Notes: generated from the letters alone by a model not told the origin. Positions 55,781-64,000 are shown, numbered from the stretch's first letter. The stretch is 64,000 nucleotides of DNA from Bowmanella dokdonensis (GCF_017254865.1 NZ_JAFKCV010000003.1:248001-312000), one strand, 5' to 3'. A program made the numbers and translations.

Positions 55781-56725
55781 TTACGAGTCTTTGTCGGGGA
55801 GGGTATCGGCAACGTAGGCCCCTCTTTCTCCCATCGGCTTGTCCGGTCCCTTTGTGCTGTCCTGATTGGTCTGGTGCTCAGTAGCGGCATTGAATTCGGC
55901 GCCAAAAAGGATGATGTAGGCACTCAGGTAAAGCCACATCAGCAGAATCACAATGCCGCCCAATGAACCATAGGTCTCGTTATAACGAGAAAACTCGCTG
56001 ACGTAGAGGGAAAAAGCCGCAGAGGCCATCAGCCAGAGCAGGGTGGCAATCGCCGAACCCGGCGTGATCCAGCGCCATTTGGCCCGTCGTCGATAGGGGG
56101 CATAACGATACATTAGTGACAGACCTAAACTGAAAATCAGTGCCAGAAACGGCCAGGTCAGGCCGGAGAAAAGTTGCTCGCCGATGCGGCCCAGGCCAAT
56201 GGATTCAAGCAGCAAGGGCAGCCAGGTAATCAGCGACAAGGAGATGACCAAAAAGACCACTGCCCCCAGGGTCAATGCCAGGCGCATGAGCAGGCCCTTC
56301 AGCCATCCCCGATCCTCTGCTTCCCCGTAGGTGATATTGGAGGCCGACATCAACGCCTGGGCCCCTCGGCTGCCGCTCCAAAGGGCAAATAGCAGACTCA
56401 GCAGGGCGCCCATGCTCAGGGTTGCCTGCGATGAGCCTACAAGTCGCCCGGCATGTTCCAGCAAAAGCTGTCGGCTGTCGTAGGGCAGTATACCCACCAT
56501 GGCATCCAGGTGTTGGGTCAGCTGCTGGCTGTCCACCAGGAGTCCATACAGGGAAATAAACGCCGCCAGCAACGGGAACAGGGCGAGCAGGAAATAAAAG
56601 GCCACGCCGGCAGCTATCAGTGGCAGTCTGTCATCTGCCATTTTGCGGAAGATACGCCGGCTGATAGCCCACCACCCGGCCAGTGGGATCTGACCCGGAT
56701 GAGAGGCCTTGTGGCCCTTGTTCAT
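55781..56725 (-). CDS. YihY/RNase-BN-family inner-membrane protein
   Basis: 314 residues with about six transmembrane helices. The family shows ADDRLPLIAAGVAFYFLLALFPLLAA near the N-terminus, then LMYRYAPYRRRAKWRWITPG and YNETYGSLGGIVILLMWLYLSAYIILFGAEFN. The old name ribonuclease BN is a misnomer for this group; the function is unclear, possibly transport or envelope related. The start is the ATG at 56725 after an AAGGA site. It is convergent with the saccharopine-like gene, 12 nt apart. Confidence 0.88.
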   Translation of the reverse strand: MNKGHKASHPGQIPLAGWWAISRRIFRKMADDRLPLIAAGVAFYFLLALFPLLAAFISLYGLLVDSQQLTQHLDAMVGILPYDSRQLLLEHAGRLVGSSQATLSMGALLSLLFALWSGSRGAQALMSASNITYGEAEDRGWLKGLLMRLALTLGAVVFLVISLSLITWLPLLLESIGLGRIGEQLFSGLTWPFLALIFSLGLSLMYRYAPYRRRAKWRWITPGSAIATLLWLMASAAFSLYVSEFSRYNETYGSLGGIVILLMWLYLSAYIILFGAEFNAATEHQTNQDSTKGPDKPMGERGAYVADTLPDKDS

Positions 56726-56826
56726 TGCCTGTTCCTTTGCTTGCTCTGGTCTTAACCTTGAGTGTAGACAATGCCAATCCGCACAAGGGACCAGGCACGG
56801 ATTCAACAGGAAAATTCTGATCAGCC

Positions 56827-57564
56827 TCAGACCCCGCCGGCCAAATCCATAAAAGTACCGGTCAGATAGGAAGCCTGATCCGACAGCAGCCAGGCAATGG
56901 CCGCGGCCACTTCTTCCGGCTCACCGCCCCTGCCCATCGGAATCCGGCTTTTCAGCCTTTCGATGCGTTCCGGTTCCCCGCCGTCTGCATGCATCCGGGT
57001 GTGGATAAAGCCCGGCCTGACCGCGTTTACCCGGATACCCTGCGGTGCGACTTCCACCGCCAGGCCTCGGGTCAGACTGTCGATAGCCCCTTTGGAGGCT
57101 GCATAGTCGATATATTCGTTGGGGGAACCTGTCCTGGCGGCCACCGAGGACACATTGACGATGGCTGCGCCTGATTGCATGCGCTTAAGAGCCTCCCGGC
57201 AACACAGAAAGGTGCCGGTGACATTGACCTGCAGCAGCCGGCTGATCCGCTCGACATCCATATCAATGAGTCTGGATTGCGGCAGCAGGATCGCGGCATT
57301 GTTAACCAGATGGGTCACAGGTCCCAACAGACTATCTATCTGCTCAAACAGCCGGATAACCTGTGCCTCATGACTTATATCGGCCTGAAATGCTTGAGCC
57401 TGGCCGCCCCCGGAGCGAATTTTCTCCACCAGCTGACTGGCTTCGTCCTGTTGTCTGAGGTAATTGACTGCCACCTGATAGCCCTGAGAAGCGAGCAGCA
57501 GGCTGGTGGCGGCGCCTATGCCACGGCTGCCGCCTGTTACCAGCACGGTTTTACTCTGGGTCAT
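56827..57564 (-). CDS. SDR oxidoreductase
   Basis: 245 residues. TGGSRGIGAA is the cofactor motif, NNAAILL the structural motif and YAASK the catalytic one; the C-terminus is PMGRGGEPEEVAAAIAWLLS, as in FabG-like enzymes. The start is the ATG at 57564 with a weak GGA ribosome site; a longer frame to 57627 lacks support. It lies upstream of the YihY-like gene on the same strand with a gap of about 100 nt, so joint transcription is possible. Confidence 0.87.
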   Translation of the reverse strand: MTQSKTVLVTGGSRGIGAATSLLLASQGYQVAVNYLRQQDEASQLVEKIRSGGGQAQAFQADISHEAQVIRLFEQIDSLLGPVTHLVNNAAILLPQSRLIDMDVERISRLLQVNVTGTFLCCREALKRMQSGAAIVNVSSVAARTGSPNEYIDYAASKGAIDSLTRGLAVEVAPQGIRVNAVRPGFIHTRMHADGGEPERIERLKSRIPMGRGGEPEEVAAAIAWLLSDQASYLTGTFMDLAGGV

Positions 57565-57972
57565 GGGATTCCCATCAGATCTTAAGTGTTGCCAAGGTAA
57601 AAGAGGCTGACTTGTCTGGTCAAGCAATCGATGCCTTTTCAGTCTGCTGGGGGGAGCTACAAAATACTTCCTTGTATCTGGCCCTTTGGGCCAGCCTGCG
57701 GCTGTTCCAGTTCGTTCCAGACGAACTGGTGAACCCTCTATGGGACTTGCAATTCCCTAATTCAACCAATAAAAAAACCATGCCTTTCAGCGCAGGCAAG
57801 ACTGGATAGAAAAGCGGCAGCCTGTATTGCAGTTAGCAAGATCCGATGGGGGAGCTATTCGGCCCATCCCTGGCCTCACCCTTCGGGCTATCGGCAGACG
57901 GCAGCGATGTTCGGCAACGCTCCAGACGTTGCTCGTGAACCCCCACGGGGGCGCGCGTCCGCCGCAGCGGCC
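57565..57972. other. Structured intergenic region downstream of ssrA
   Basis: About 400 bp without a credible gene. It contains several short dyads: CTGGCCC-TTT-GGGCCAG (about 57679-57695) and CCAGTTCG-N7-CGAACTGG (57707-57729), plus a GC-rich stretch at about 57895-57970. An 11-mer GCTGGGGGGAG near 57646 recurs at the 3' end of ssrA. ssrA 3' ends are common integration sites, so this may be scar DNA, but the evidence is weak. Confidence 0.4.
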
Positions 57973-58015
57973 AAATTAAAAAAGGCCACCTTTGCGGGGT
58001 GGCCTTTTTTAATTT
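57973..58015 (-). terminator. Terminator of ssrA
   Basis: An 18-bp perfect stem (arm GGTGGCCTTTTTTAATTT against AAATTAAAAAAGGCCACC) with an internal T-run on the minus strand. It begins directly at the tmRNA 3' end. Confidence 0.85.
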
Positions 58016-58375
58016 GGTGGAGCTGGGGGGAGTTGAACCCCCGTCCAGAAAGCGTCAACTGTTGGTACTACATGCTTAGTTTGTCTTTTATTTAACTACT
58101 TCGAACTCCGACAAACAGGATTTCTCGTAGCGGTCCTGATTCTATTTCGCGGTTCAACCCCAGGCGGGTTTCCCTCGCTAGTCCATGTGGATGACCTTCC
58201 GAACCTCTACCCATGGACAAAGCCAGAGTGGAAGGGCTCACGGCCGGTTATTAAGCGGCGAGAGCGTAGTTTTCGTCGTTTGCGACTACTTTAATGCGGT
58301 TTTTTTGAGAGGCCAACCGCATCCTCTGCATGCACCTCGAGCGTCCAGAATCCTGTCGAATCCTAAATCAGCCCC
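58015..58375 (-). ncRNA. ssrA: tmRNA (trans-translation RNA)
   Basis: 361 nt. The 5' end GGGGCTGATTTAGGATTCGAC pairs with the 3' end GTCC...CCCCCAGCTCCACCA region to form the tRNA-like domain, and CCA is encoded. The tag frame at 58251-58283 (minus strand) reads ANDENYALAA then TAA, the same as E. coli. It rescues stalled ribosomes with SmpB, whose gene lies just upstream on the same strand. Confidence 0.97.
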
Positions 58376-58431
58376 GAAAGCGTTTTGTCACTCTATCTAA
58401 GTGAGGGCGGAGTCTACTTTATTCAAGGGTG

Positions 58432-58451
58432 GTAAGGAAGATTTTCCTTAC
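58432..58451. repeat. Hairpin between smpB and ssrA
   Basis: GTAAGGAA-GATT-TTCCTTAC, perfect 8-bp stem without T-run. It may be a processing or weak termination signal in the smpB-ssrA spacer. Confidence 0.4.
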
Positions 58452-58470
58452 GCTGAATTCCGCCTGGTAC

Positions 58471-58950
58471 TCAGACAGCGTGTTTCATGATTCGTTCCTT
58501 CTGCCGCGACCAGTCTCTGTCCTTAATGGTGTCACGCTTGTCCTGGCTCTGCTTGCCCTTGGCCAGATAGATCTCGACCTTGACCCAGCATTTTTTCCAG
58601 TACATGGCAGTACAGACAATGGAGTATCCCTGACGCTCGCGCAGGCCGATCAACCGGTTCAGTTCGCGACGCTTGAGCAGCAGTTTACGGGTCCGGTTTG
58701 GATCGCAGACCACATGACTTGACGCCTGATTCATGGGTTGGATCTGGGCGCCAAGGAGGTAAGCTTCGCCATTTTGGATAATCACATAACTGTCGGCAAT
58801 ATTCGCCTTGCCGGCCCGGATACTTTTGACTTCCCAGCCCTGCAGGGAAACACCTGCCTCGAACTTGTCCTCCAGGAAGTATTCATGCCTGGCTTTTTTG
58901 TTCAGCGCTATGGTATTGCTTTGATTGGATTTTGAGTGCTTCTTGTTCAT
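58471..58950 (-). CDS. smpB: SsrA-binding protein SmpB
   Basis: Binds tmRNA and delivers it to stalled ribosomes. 159 residues (E. coli 160). The family core is [35 protein letters not shown] (named here by its ends; key residues GWEVKS and RAGKANI), then [12 protein letters not shown] and the C-terminal [14 protein letters not shown]. The ATG is only 8 nt after a consensus TATAAT, so the mRNA may be nearly leaderless. Confidence 0.97.
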   Translation of the reverse strand: MNKKHSKSNQSNTIALNKKARHEYFLEDKFEAGVSLQGWEVKSIRAGKANIADSYVIIQNGEAYLLGAQIQPMNQASSHVVCDPNRTRKLLLKRRELNRLIGLRERQGYSIVCTAMYWKKCWVKVEIYLAKGKQSQDKRDTIKDRDWSRQKERIMKHAV

Positions 58951-58958
58951 CGCCGCGT

Positions 58959-58964
58959 ATTATA
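58959..58964 (-). promoter_or_regulatory. Consensus -10 box of smpB
   Basis: TATAAT on the minus strand, ending 8 bp before the smpB ATG. The -35 is poor. Predicted transcription start lies at or next to the start codon. Confidence 0.5.
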
Positions 58965-59135
58965 CCCGAACCATTTTTATTAGCGAGTGGAAGGACCACC
59001 GGATGCGTTTTTCAGGCATGCATCATGGCGGGCTTTACGGTTATACTGCAACGAATTTTTCTCGTCTCCGGTTGGTTTAATTGTGGGACGAAAAGCTGAA
59101 GCTCCCGTGCAGAGGAGTGGCAAAGAGGAGTACTG

Positions 59136-59570
59136 ATGCCAAACGTGAATCGCAGTGCGCTGGTCAGTTTCAGCGCCGAGTCGATGTTTGATCTGGTCAA
59201 CGATGTGAGCGCCTACCCCTGCTTTTTGCCGGGCTGTGCCGAAACCAAAGTACTGGAAAGCGATGAAGCCCATATGAAAGCCTCTCTGCTGGTCAGTAAG
59301 GGCGGCCTTAGGCAGTGGTTTACCACCCTGAACGAACTCAAGCGCGGCGAGTACATCCGCATGCAGCTGGTCGACGGACCGTTTACTCATTTGCGGGGCG
59401 GCTGGCAGTTTATTCCTCTGTCAGAGGATGCCTGCAAGATTGAGTTAAACCTGGAGTTTGAATTTTCCAGCCGTCTGGCACAGATGGCTTTTGGCAAAGT
59501 GTTCTCCAGTATCGCCAGTAATATGGTGGATGCCTTTACCAAAAGGGCCAGGGAGGTTTACGGTGACTGA
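59136..59570 (+). CDS. ratA: RatA/COQ10-type START-like protein
   Basis: 144 residues in the polyketide cyclase/COQ10 fold. It starts [21 protein letters not shown] and contains [14 protein letters not shown] and [14 protein letters not shown]. coli RatA was described as a toxin that binds 50S subunits and blocks association, while COQ10 relatives bind ubiquinone. Which role applies here is unknown. It overlaps rnfH by 8 nt, as in E. coli ratA-rnfH. Confidence 0.93.
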   Translation: MPNVNRSALVSFSAESMFDLVNDVSAYPCFLPGCAETKVLESDEAHMKASLLVSKGGLRQWFTTLNELKRGEYIRMQLVDGPFTHLRGGWQFIPLSEDACKIELNLEFEFSSRLAQMAFGKVFSSIASNMVDAFTKRAREVYGD

Positions 59571-59934
59571 TAAGCAGATTCGGCTGGAAGTGACTTACGC
59601 CCTGCCGGACAAACAGGCGCTGCTGGAAGTGGTGGTCGAGCAGGGCAGTACGGTGGAGCAGGCAATCCGCGCTTCGGGGATCCTGCAACGCTTTCCTGAG
59701 ATCGATTTGGATAATAACAAGGTGGGCATCTGGTATCGCACCTGCAAGCTGTCCGATGAGCCCAGGGAAGGTGATCGCATTGCCATTTTCAGGCCACTGA
59801 TTGCCGACCCCAAGGAAGCCAGGCGTCGCCGTGCCGAGAAGGCCAAGGATGAGGGCAGGGCAGACAAGGTGACTGGCGGACGGCCCAATCCCCTTAAGCG
59901 GCAGGAAGGGGACGAAGAGGAACAGCCTGATTGA
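59563..59934 (+). CDS. rnfH: RnfH/RatB-family ubiquitin-like protein
   Basis: 123 residues with a beta-grasp (ThiS/MoaD-like) fold. It opens [20 protein letters not shown], then [12 protein letters not shown] and the C-terminal [21 protein letters not shown]. The start is GTG 59563 with an AGGGAGG site. The acidic/basic tail beyond residue 90 is longer than usual and probably disordered. It was named ratB as partner of RatA, but antitoxin activity is unproven. Confidence 0.93.
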   Translation: MTDKQIRLEVTYALPDKQALLEVVVEQGSTVEQAIRASGILQRFPEIDLDNNKVGIWYRTCKLSDEPREGDRIAIFRPLIADPKEARRRRAEKAKDEGRADKVTGGRPNPLKRQEGDEEEQPD

Positions 59935-59954
59935 AATAAGCGGCGACAAAATAG

Positions 59955-59982
59955 GAAAAAGCCAGCAAACGCTGGCTTTTTT
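59955..59982. terminator. Bidirectional terminator between rnfH and bamE
   Basis: AAAAAGCCAGC-AAAC-GCTGGCTTTTTT. The A and T flanks give U-runs for both convergent genes. Confidence 0.9.
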
Positions 59983-60005
59983 CTTTTCTATTCGGGTGTT
60001 AGCAC

Positions 60006-60356
60006 TTACTGGTCCAAGGGGGTATTAAAGTCTTCGCCCATTTCGAAGTCGCCGCTGACTTTGGCCAGCTTGCCATTGTCGAATTCTATAATCAGTTCCT
60101 TGCGCACATGGTCGTCACTCATACCACGCTTCATGGTATAGACGTAATACCACTTGTCCTGGTTGAAAGGGTCATTGACCACGGGCTGGCCCAGCACATA
60201 GATCACCTGTTCCTTGGTCATCTGAATACGCAGTTTCTGCACATCCTTTTCGTCCAGGTAGTTTCCCTGCGGAATATCAATACGGTAAATCCAACTGCTG
60301 CAGGCCTGCAAGCTGGCAATAACAAGGAGACTGATGAGGAGTTTTGTGTACTTCAT
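60006..60356 (-). CDS. bamE: Outer-membrane assembly lipoprotein BamE
   Basis: BAM complex accessory lipoprotein (SmpA). 116 residues. The lipoprotein signal MKYTKLLISLLVIASLQACS has lipobox LQAC. The mature domain has IDIPQGNYLDEKDVQKLRIQMTKEQV (key QGN and MTKEQV), VLGQPVVNDPFNQDKWYYVY and a short acidic end. Position between rnfH and recN is as in E. coli. Confidence 0.96.
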   Translation of the reverse strand: MKYTKLLISLLVIASLQACSSWIYRIDIPQGNYLDEKDVQKLRIQMTKEQVIYVLGQPVVNDPFNQDKWYYVYTMKRGMSDDHVRKELIIEFDNGKLAKVSGDFEMGEDFNTPLDQ

Positions 60357-60448
60357 ATTATTTTGCTTTTCTCAAGGAGGCAGCATCCTAACTTAGTGGC
60401 AGGTGACTGTCTATCTGCCTGCCTGATTGAGGCTGCCAATAAAGAAGC

Positions 60449-60481
60449 GCCCGGAACAGGATTCAACGTCCTGCTCCGGGC
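60449..60481 (-). terminator. Hairpin after recN
   Basis: GCCCGGA(G)CAGGA-N7-TCCTGTTCCGGGC: arms of 13 bp with one mismatch, followed on the minus strand by a weak GCTTCTTT tail. It likely ends the recN transcript. Confidence 0.6.
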
Positions 60482-60547
60482 TCCTCCACGCAAATTGTTA
60501 GCTTCTATATGTGGACAGGCTGCACGGATTCAAGTGCAAAATAGGAG

Positions 60548-62224
60548 TCAGTGCTGGCCTAAAAGTTCCCGGGCATTAGCCAGGGCCGACTCAGTCAGTT
60601 TGTCTCCGGCCAATAATCTGGCAAGCTCTTCCACCCGCTGATCCTGTTCCAGGGACATCATATGGGTTTCGGTGGTCTTGCCGTCACTGAACTTGGTGAC
60701 CAGCATCTGATGATGACCACTGGCGGCCACCTGCGGGAGGTGGGTAACACAGAGCACCTGGGCGGTTTCTCCCAGGCGTCTTAGCAACTGCCCCACCACC
60801 GAAGCGGTGGGACCGCTGATACCGGTGTCCACTTCGTCGAAGATCAGGGTGGGCACCTGATGGCTGGCACTGGAAATAACCTGGATAGCCAGACCGATAC
60901 GGGACAGCTCGCCGCCCGAGGCGACTTTCTCCAGCAGGTCGGGTGTCTGCCCCGGGTTCGTGGCTACCAGCAGATGCACCTGATCCAGACCATGGCGACT
61001 GGCCGGGGCCTGTTCATCGTAACTGACCTGAACCTGGAAGCAGGCCTGCTTCATATTCATCAGTCGAATCTGGCTTTGCACCGCTTCAGCCAACCTGTCG
61101 GCAGCCTGCTGACGGGATTGGCTGAGTGCCAAAGCTGAATGCTGGTAGGCCTGATACTGTAATTCCAGTTTACCGGCCAGTTCATTGAGCAGATCATCAT
61201 CCTGTTGCAACTGGTCAAACTCGCCCAGCAGTTGCTGATGGTACTGATACAAACCTTCTGGCACTACCTGATGCTTGCGCGCCAGCTCCATGGCTCGTGA
61301 GAATCGTGCTTCAACCTGCTGCATGCGCAGGGGATCGATCTCCAGTCCTTCCATGTAGTCTCGCAATTGCTGGGAGGCCTCGTCCACCTGGATATTGGCC
61401 TCTGACAGCAGCTCAACGATCGGGCCCAGGGTAGCGTCATGTTCCTGCAACTCTGACAGGCGGTCGATAGACTGCTGGATAATGGACAGGGCATTGATCT
61501 CATCAGAGTCGTATAACTGATAAAAGCTCAACTGTGATTGTTCCAGCAGGCTCTGGCTGTGGCTCAGCCTTTTATGCTCGGTTTCCAGTTGTTCGAATTC
61601 GCCTTCTTCGATGGCAAATTCATTCAGTTCCTGTACCTGGTACTCCAGCAACTGGCGCCTGGCCTCACGTTGTTCGCGACTTTCCTGCAGTTCCTGATAG
61701 TGTTTTCGACTTTCCTGCAGGGCCTGATATTGCGTCACCACCTCCTGCTGAAGAGATTCATGATCGGCAAACTCGTCCAGGATCACGCGTTGGTTGTCTG
61801 CTTTGAGTAACTGATGATGGGCGTGCTGACCATGAATATTGACCAGATACTGGCCCAGTCCCTTCAATTGTTGCAGGGAAACGGGCACCCCGTTGATAAA
61901 GGCTTTGGAACGGCCTTCTGCCGAGATCACCCGGCGGATGATACAGTCCTGATCCTCATCCGGATCCGCCAGTTCCTGCCGGGCCAGCCAGCGTTGCGCC
62001 TGCGGCAGATTGGCCAGGGTAAAACAGGCGGTAATTTCGGCCTTGTCAGCTCCACCGCGTACCATGCCCGCGTCGGCTCTTTCACCCAGGCATAATCCCA
62101 GCGCATCGATGGCAATGGATTTTCCCGCTCCCGTTTCGCCGGTAATGGCAGTCATACCGGATTGCAGGTCGATGTCCAGGGACTGGACGATGGCGAAGTT
62201 ACGCACAGAAAGTTGCAGCAGCAT
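60548..62224 (-). CDS. recN: DNA repair protein RecN
   Basis: SMC-like ATPase for double-strand-break repair, 558 residues (E. coli 553). Walker A is ITGETGAGKSIAIDAL near residue 30. A long coiled coil rich in Gln and Glu spans about 150-370. The ABC signature is VASGGELSRIGLAIQ, Walker B is LIFDEVDTGISG. The start is the ATG at 62224; a GTG three codons upstream is the other option. Two LexA boxes upstream show it is an SOS gene. Confidence 0.96.
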   Translation of the reverse strand: MLLQLSVRNFAIVQSLDIDLQSGMTAITGETGAGKSIAIDALGLCLGERADAGMVRGGADKAEITACFTLANLPQAQRWLARQELADPDEDQDCIIRRVISAEGRSKAFINGVPVSLQQLKGLGQYLVNIHGQHAHHQLLKADNQRVILDEFADHESLQQEVVTQYQALQESRKHYQELQESREQREARRQLLEYQVQELNEFAIEEGEFEQLETEHKRLSHSQSLLEQSQLSFYQLYDSDEINALSIIQQSIDRLSELQEHDATLGPIVELLSEANIQVDEASQQLRDYMEGLEIDPLRMQQVEARFSRAMELARKHQVVPEGLYQYHQQLLGEFDQLQQDDDLLNELAGKLELQYQAYQHSALALSQSRQQAADRLAEAVQSQIRLMNMKQACFQVQVSYDEQAPASRHGLDQVHLLVATNPGQTPDLLEKVASGGELSRIGLAIQVISSASHQVPTLIFDEVDTGISGPTASVVGQLLRRLGETAQVLCVTHLPQVAASGHHQMLVTKFSDGKTTETHMMSLEQDQRVEELARLLAGDKLTESALANARELLGQH

Positions 62225-62233
62225 GATAAACAC

Positions 62234-62249
62234 CTGTTAATCTATACAG
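62234..62249 (-). promoter_or_regulatory. LexA box 2 (proximal) of recN
   Basis: CTGTATAGATTAACAG: CTG-N10-CAG, 9 bp upstream of the recN ATG on the minus strand. Confidence 0.85.
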
Positions 62250-62252
62250 ATG

Positions 62253-62268
62253 CTGTAACTATATACAG
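62253..62268 (-). promoter_or_regulatory. LexA box 1 of recN
   Basis: CTGTATATAGTTACAG, nearly the LexA consensus. It overlaps the -10 element. Confidence 0.92.
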
Positions 62269-62285
62269 TAAATTTATCTTGTCCA
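62258..62285 (-). promoter_or_regulatory. Promoter of recN
   Basis: Minus-strand -35 TGGACA (62280-62285) and -10 TATAGT (62258-62263), 16-bp spacing. LexA box 1 covers the -10. Confidence 0.75.
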
Positions 62286-62375
62286 GACAGTGGAAAAGAT
62301 TTTTGCAGAATGAGGGTGGTGAGTGGGCAGAAAAAGTTTGAGAGGTCACTTGGTTAAGTCAGGTTTTCTCCTCAC

Positions 62376-63257
62376 TCAATACAGCTTACTGCCCCAGCCC
62401 AGCTTGGTGCGAAGTACATTGAAATAGTTGTAACTCTTGGGATGGATCAGGCGCAGGGTATAGGGATTCTTGCGGATACGAATTTCGTCTCCCGGCAGCA
62501 CGCTCAGTACCACATGGCCGTCGCAGCTGACCTGAAGTGCTTCGCTGTTATCAGGTGATACCACCAGACGCACCATGCTGTTGGCATCCACAACGATGGG
62601 ACGGCTGGACAGCGTATGGGGAAACATGGGCACCAGGCACAAGGTATCCAGGTTGGGGGTGATAATGGGGCCCCCGCCGGACAGGGAATAGGCAGTAGAC
62701 CCGGTAGGGGTGGCCACGATCAAACCGTCTGAACGCTGGCTGAAGACGAAGTGGTCATCAATGTAGACTTCAAACTCCATCATGTGAGCGACCTTGCCGT
62801 GGTGGAGGACTGCTTCATTGATCGCCGCATTGTTGCTCTTTAGCTGATCATGGCGGTAAACCTCCACCTCCAGAAGAAAGCGCTGCTCGGTCTGGTAGTT
62901 GCCGGCAAAAATATCGTCCAGTTCGGTTTCGATATTATCCGGGTGGATATCGGTCAGAAAGCCCAGATTACCCCGGTTAACTCCTACGACGCCTACATTG
63001 AAGCGTGACAGTACCCGGGCAGCACCGAGCATATTGCCGTCGCCGCCCACTACTATGGCCAGGTCCGCTTCCCTGCCAATGCTGACCAGATCCAGAACTT
63101 CGAGTTCGCTTTCGTCCAGCTCTTTGGCAACCCGCTCTTCCACCAGGATGCGGCAGCCGCGTTTTTTCAGATAGGCATGGATGGCGCTGAGGCTTTCTGT
63201 CGCCCCTTCATGGTTGAGTTTGCCAATCAGTCCTATGGTGTCAAAACCTGCTTGCAT
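62376..63257 (-). CDS. nadK: NAD kinase
   Basis: Phosphorylates NAD+ to NADP+. 293 residues (E. coli 292). The core is [15 protein letters not shown] (about 69-83) with the GGDG motif, then [11 protein letters not shown] and the conserved substrate loop [15 protein letters not shown]. It is divergent from grpE and followed by recN after a gap with recN's own SOS promoter. Confidence 0.97.
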   Translation of the reverse strand: MQAGFDTIGLIGKLNHEGATESLSAIHAYLKKRGCRILVEERVAKELDESELEVLDLVSIGREADLAIVVGGDGNMLGAARVLSRFNVGVVGVNRGNLGFLTDIHPDNIETELDDIFAGNYQTEQRFLLEVEVYRHDQLKSNNAAINEAVLHHGKVAHMMEFEVYIDDHFVFSQRSDGLIVATPTGSTAYSLSGGGPIITPNLDTLCLVPMFPHTLSSRPIVVDANSMVRLVVSPDNSEALQVSCDGHVVLSVLPGDEIRIRKNPYTLRLIHPKSYNYFNVLRTKLGWGSKLY

Positions 63258-63298
63258 CCGCTTAGGCCGTGTGGAGTTTGTCGCCTATCTTATTGAAA

Positions 63299-63328
63299 AT
63301 TATCGTCACTTCACAGGCAAATATACAA
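63299..63328 (-). promoter_or_regulatory. Candidate promoter of nadK
   Basis: Minus-strand -35 TTGTAT (63323-63328) and -10 GATAAT (63299-63304), 18-bp spacing, about 42 bp before the nadK ATG. Confidence 0.5.
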
Positions 63329-63386
63329 GCTCTGCGGGACTTGCCCTGCCAATACCCGCAGATAATTCAGGGAAATAAAAAAAAAG

Positions 63387-63417
63387 CCCTTGAATCGGCC
63401 GGCGGCAACCCCATCTA
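63387..63417 (+). promoter_or_regulatory. Sigma-32 heat-shock promoter of grpE
   Basis: CCCTTGAA (63387-63394), a 14-bp spacer, then CCCCATCTA (63409-63417). This fits the sigma-32 consensus CTTGAA-N13-15-CCCATNT, 47 bp upstream of the grpE ATG. Confidence 0.9.
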
Positions 63418-63463
63418 GAGCAGCGATTAATTTTCATAACCGAGAGTTTTGACGGAGAGGCGA

Positions 63464-64000
63464 ATGAGCACTGAGCAGCAGCCAGAAAAAGATCAGGATC
63501 AGCCCCAGGCTGACACGGCCGAACAGAATCAACAGAGTGAAGCCGGACAGGAGTTGAGCCCTGAACAACAGCGGATTGCCGAGCTGGAAGCCGAATTGGC
63601 TGCCGCCAAGGCAACCCTGAGCGAACAGAAGGATTCCGTTTTACGGGCCCGCGCCGACATGGACAACGCCCGCAAGCGTGCCGATGCAGAAGTGGACAAG
63701 GCGCGTAAGTTTGCCCTGGAGCGCTTTGCCGGCGAATTGCTGCCGGTTATCGACAATCTGGAGCGTGCCCTGCAGGTGGCCGATGCGTCCAATGAAGCGG
63801 TTAAGCCCTTGGTGGAAGGGGTGGAACTGACGCACAAATCCTTTATTTCCACCATAGAGAAATTCGGTATGCAGGTCATCGACCCGCAGGGTCAGCCTTT
63901 TAATCCGGACCTGCATCAGGCCATGGCTATGCAGGAAAGCGCCGAGCTGGAGCCCAACTCGGTGATGGCGGTGATGCAGAAGGGCTATGAGCTGAATGGT
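63464..64000 (+). CDS. grpE: Nucleotide exchange factor GrpE, 3' end beyond the window
   Basis: DnaK nucleotide exchange factor. 179 residues are visible and the frame is still open at the edge; the family is about 200. An acidic, Gln-rich N-terminus ([20 protein letters not shown]) is followed by a long coiled coil ([18 protein letters not shown]...) and the beta domain with [22 protein letters not shown] and [19 protein letters not shown] site precedes the ATG. Transcribed from a sigma-32 promoter. Confidence 0.97.
   Translation, partial: MSTEQQPEKDQDQPQADTAEQNQQSEAGQELSPEQQRIAELEAELAAAKATLSEQKDSVLRARADMDNARKRADAEVDKARKFALERFAGELLPVIDNLERALQVADASNEAVKPLVEGVELTHKSFISTIEKFGMQVIDPQGQPFNPDLHQAMAMQESAELEPNSVMAVMQKGYELNG

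Noticed and set aside
57612-57809. A 65-codon plus-strand frame downstream of ssrA
   Set aside because: It covers dyad-rich non-coding DNA. No start signal or known domain supports it.
57640-58025. An attachment-site duplication of the ssrA 3' end
   Set aside because: Only an 11-base match was found, too short to claim an att site; no integrase gene is present.
58185-58400. A 71-codon plus-strand frame inside ssrA
   Set aside because: It lies antisense within tmRNA, which is certain from its ends and tag sequence.
59136-59934. ratA-rnfH as a classical toxin-antitoxin module
   Set aside because: The pair is a conserved housekeeping locus. The RatA toxin report exists, but an antitoxin role of RnfH is not established, and the sequence shows nothing special.

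Overview
The window reads as chromosome of a gammaproteobacterium, most likely an Alteromonadales member (Alteromonadaceae-like). The grounds are many core genes with Escherichia coli-type order, an ANDENYALAA tmRNA tag, a gene set shared with Alteromonas/Shewanella relatives (DUF3718 and Slp proteins, TgpA/DUF58/MoxR, a long Mrp-type antiporter operon), and moderate GC. I saw no prophage, CRISPR array or complete insertion sequence. The genus is an inference that I cannot test here.

Layout. 1-2340: the 3' end of a UbiH/UbiF-type hydroxylase, an AgcS-type Na+/amino-acid symporter, and a Met-Leu-Gln-Gln tRNA operon matching the start of the E. coli metT operon. 2340-9230: ychF, pth, rplY, a lipoprotein gene, prs, ispE and lolB on the minus strand. 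7974-16971: the plus-strand hemA-prfA-prmC-sirB2-sirB1-kdsA block, with an HD-GYP regulator and a DUF819 membrane protein inserted. 17089-20480: a small exported protein, then gcvA, an alpha/beta hydrolase, ygdD and rlmM. 20461-25100: tgpA-DUF58-moxR and an H-NS-like gene. 25425-32731: a ten-gene, tightly overlapping Mrp/Mbh-type antiporter operon with three MrpD-like subunits and no full-length MrpA.

33000-43309: yoaA, tsaB, a small gene behind a likely sigma-54 promoter, slp/yeaY, an alpha/beta hydrolase, fadD, rnd, ycgL, a lytic transglycosylase, a YcgM-like hydrolase and ycgN. This combines the E. coli yoaA-tsaB-yeaY-fadD-rnd and ycgLMN blocks. 43316-48917 is accessory: a DUF4336 protein, a sulfotransferase/class-IV aminotransferase pair, a periplasmic binding-like protein, two small exported proteins and a LysR regulator. 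48902-54413: a coupled five-gene operon (acyl-CoA dehydrogenase, SDR, APH-like kinase, histidine phosphatase, SDR) and a divergent LysR gene. Its content resembles ACAD10/11- and Lva-type hydroxyacid catabolism. 54493-54685 looks like a 193-bp MITE in front of a saccharopine-dehydrogenase-like gene. 55781-57564: a YihY-type membrane protein and another SDR. 58015-64000: ssrA, smpB, ratA, rnfH, bamE, recN, nadK and grpE, again in E. coli order, with two LexA boxes before recN and a sigma-32 promoter before grpE.

Most of the window is housekeeping: translation quality control, isoprenoid, haem and KDO synthesis, outer-membrane lipoprotein targeting, SOS and heat-shock functions. The most interesting accessory pieces are the antiporter operon, the kinase/acyl-CoA dehydrogenase operon, the aminotransferase/sulfotransferase locus with strong palindromes nearby, the MITE-like element, and the sigma-54-linked small gene. 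None is proven to be a new system from sequence alone.
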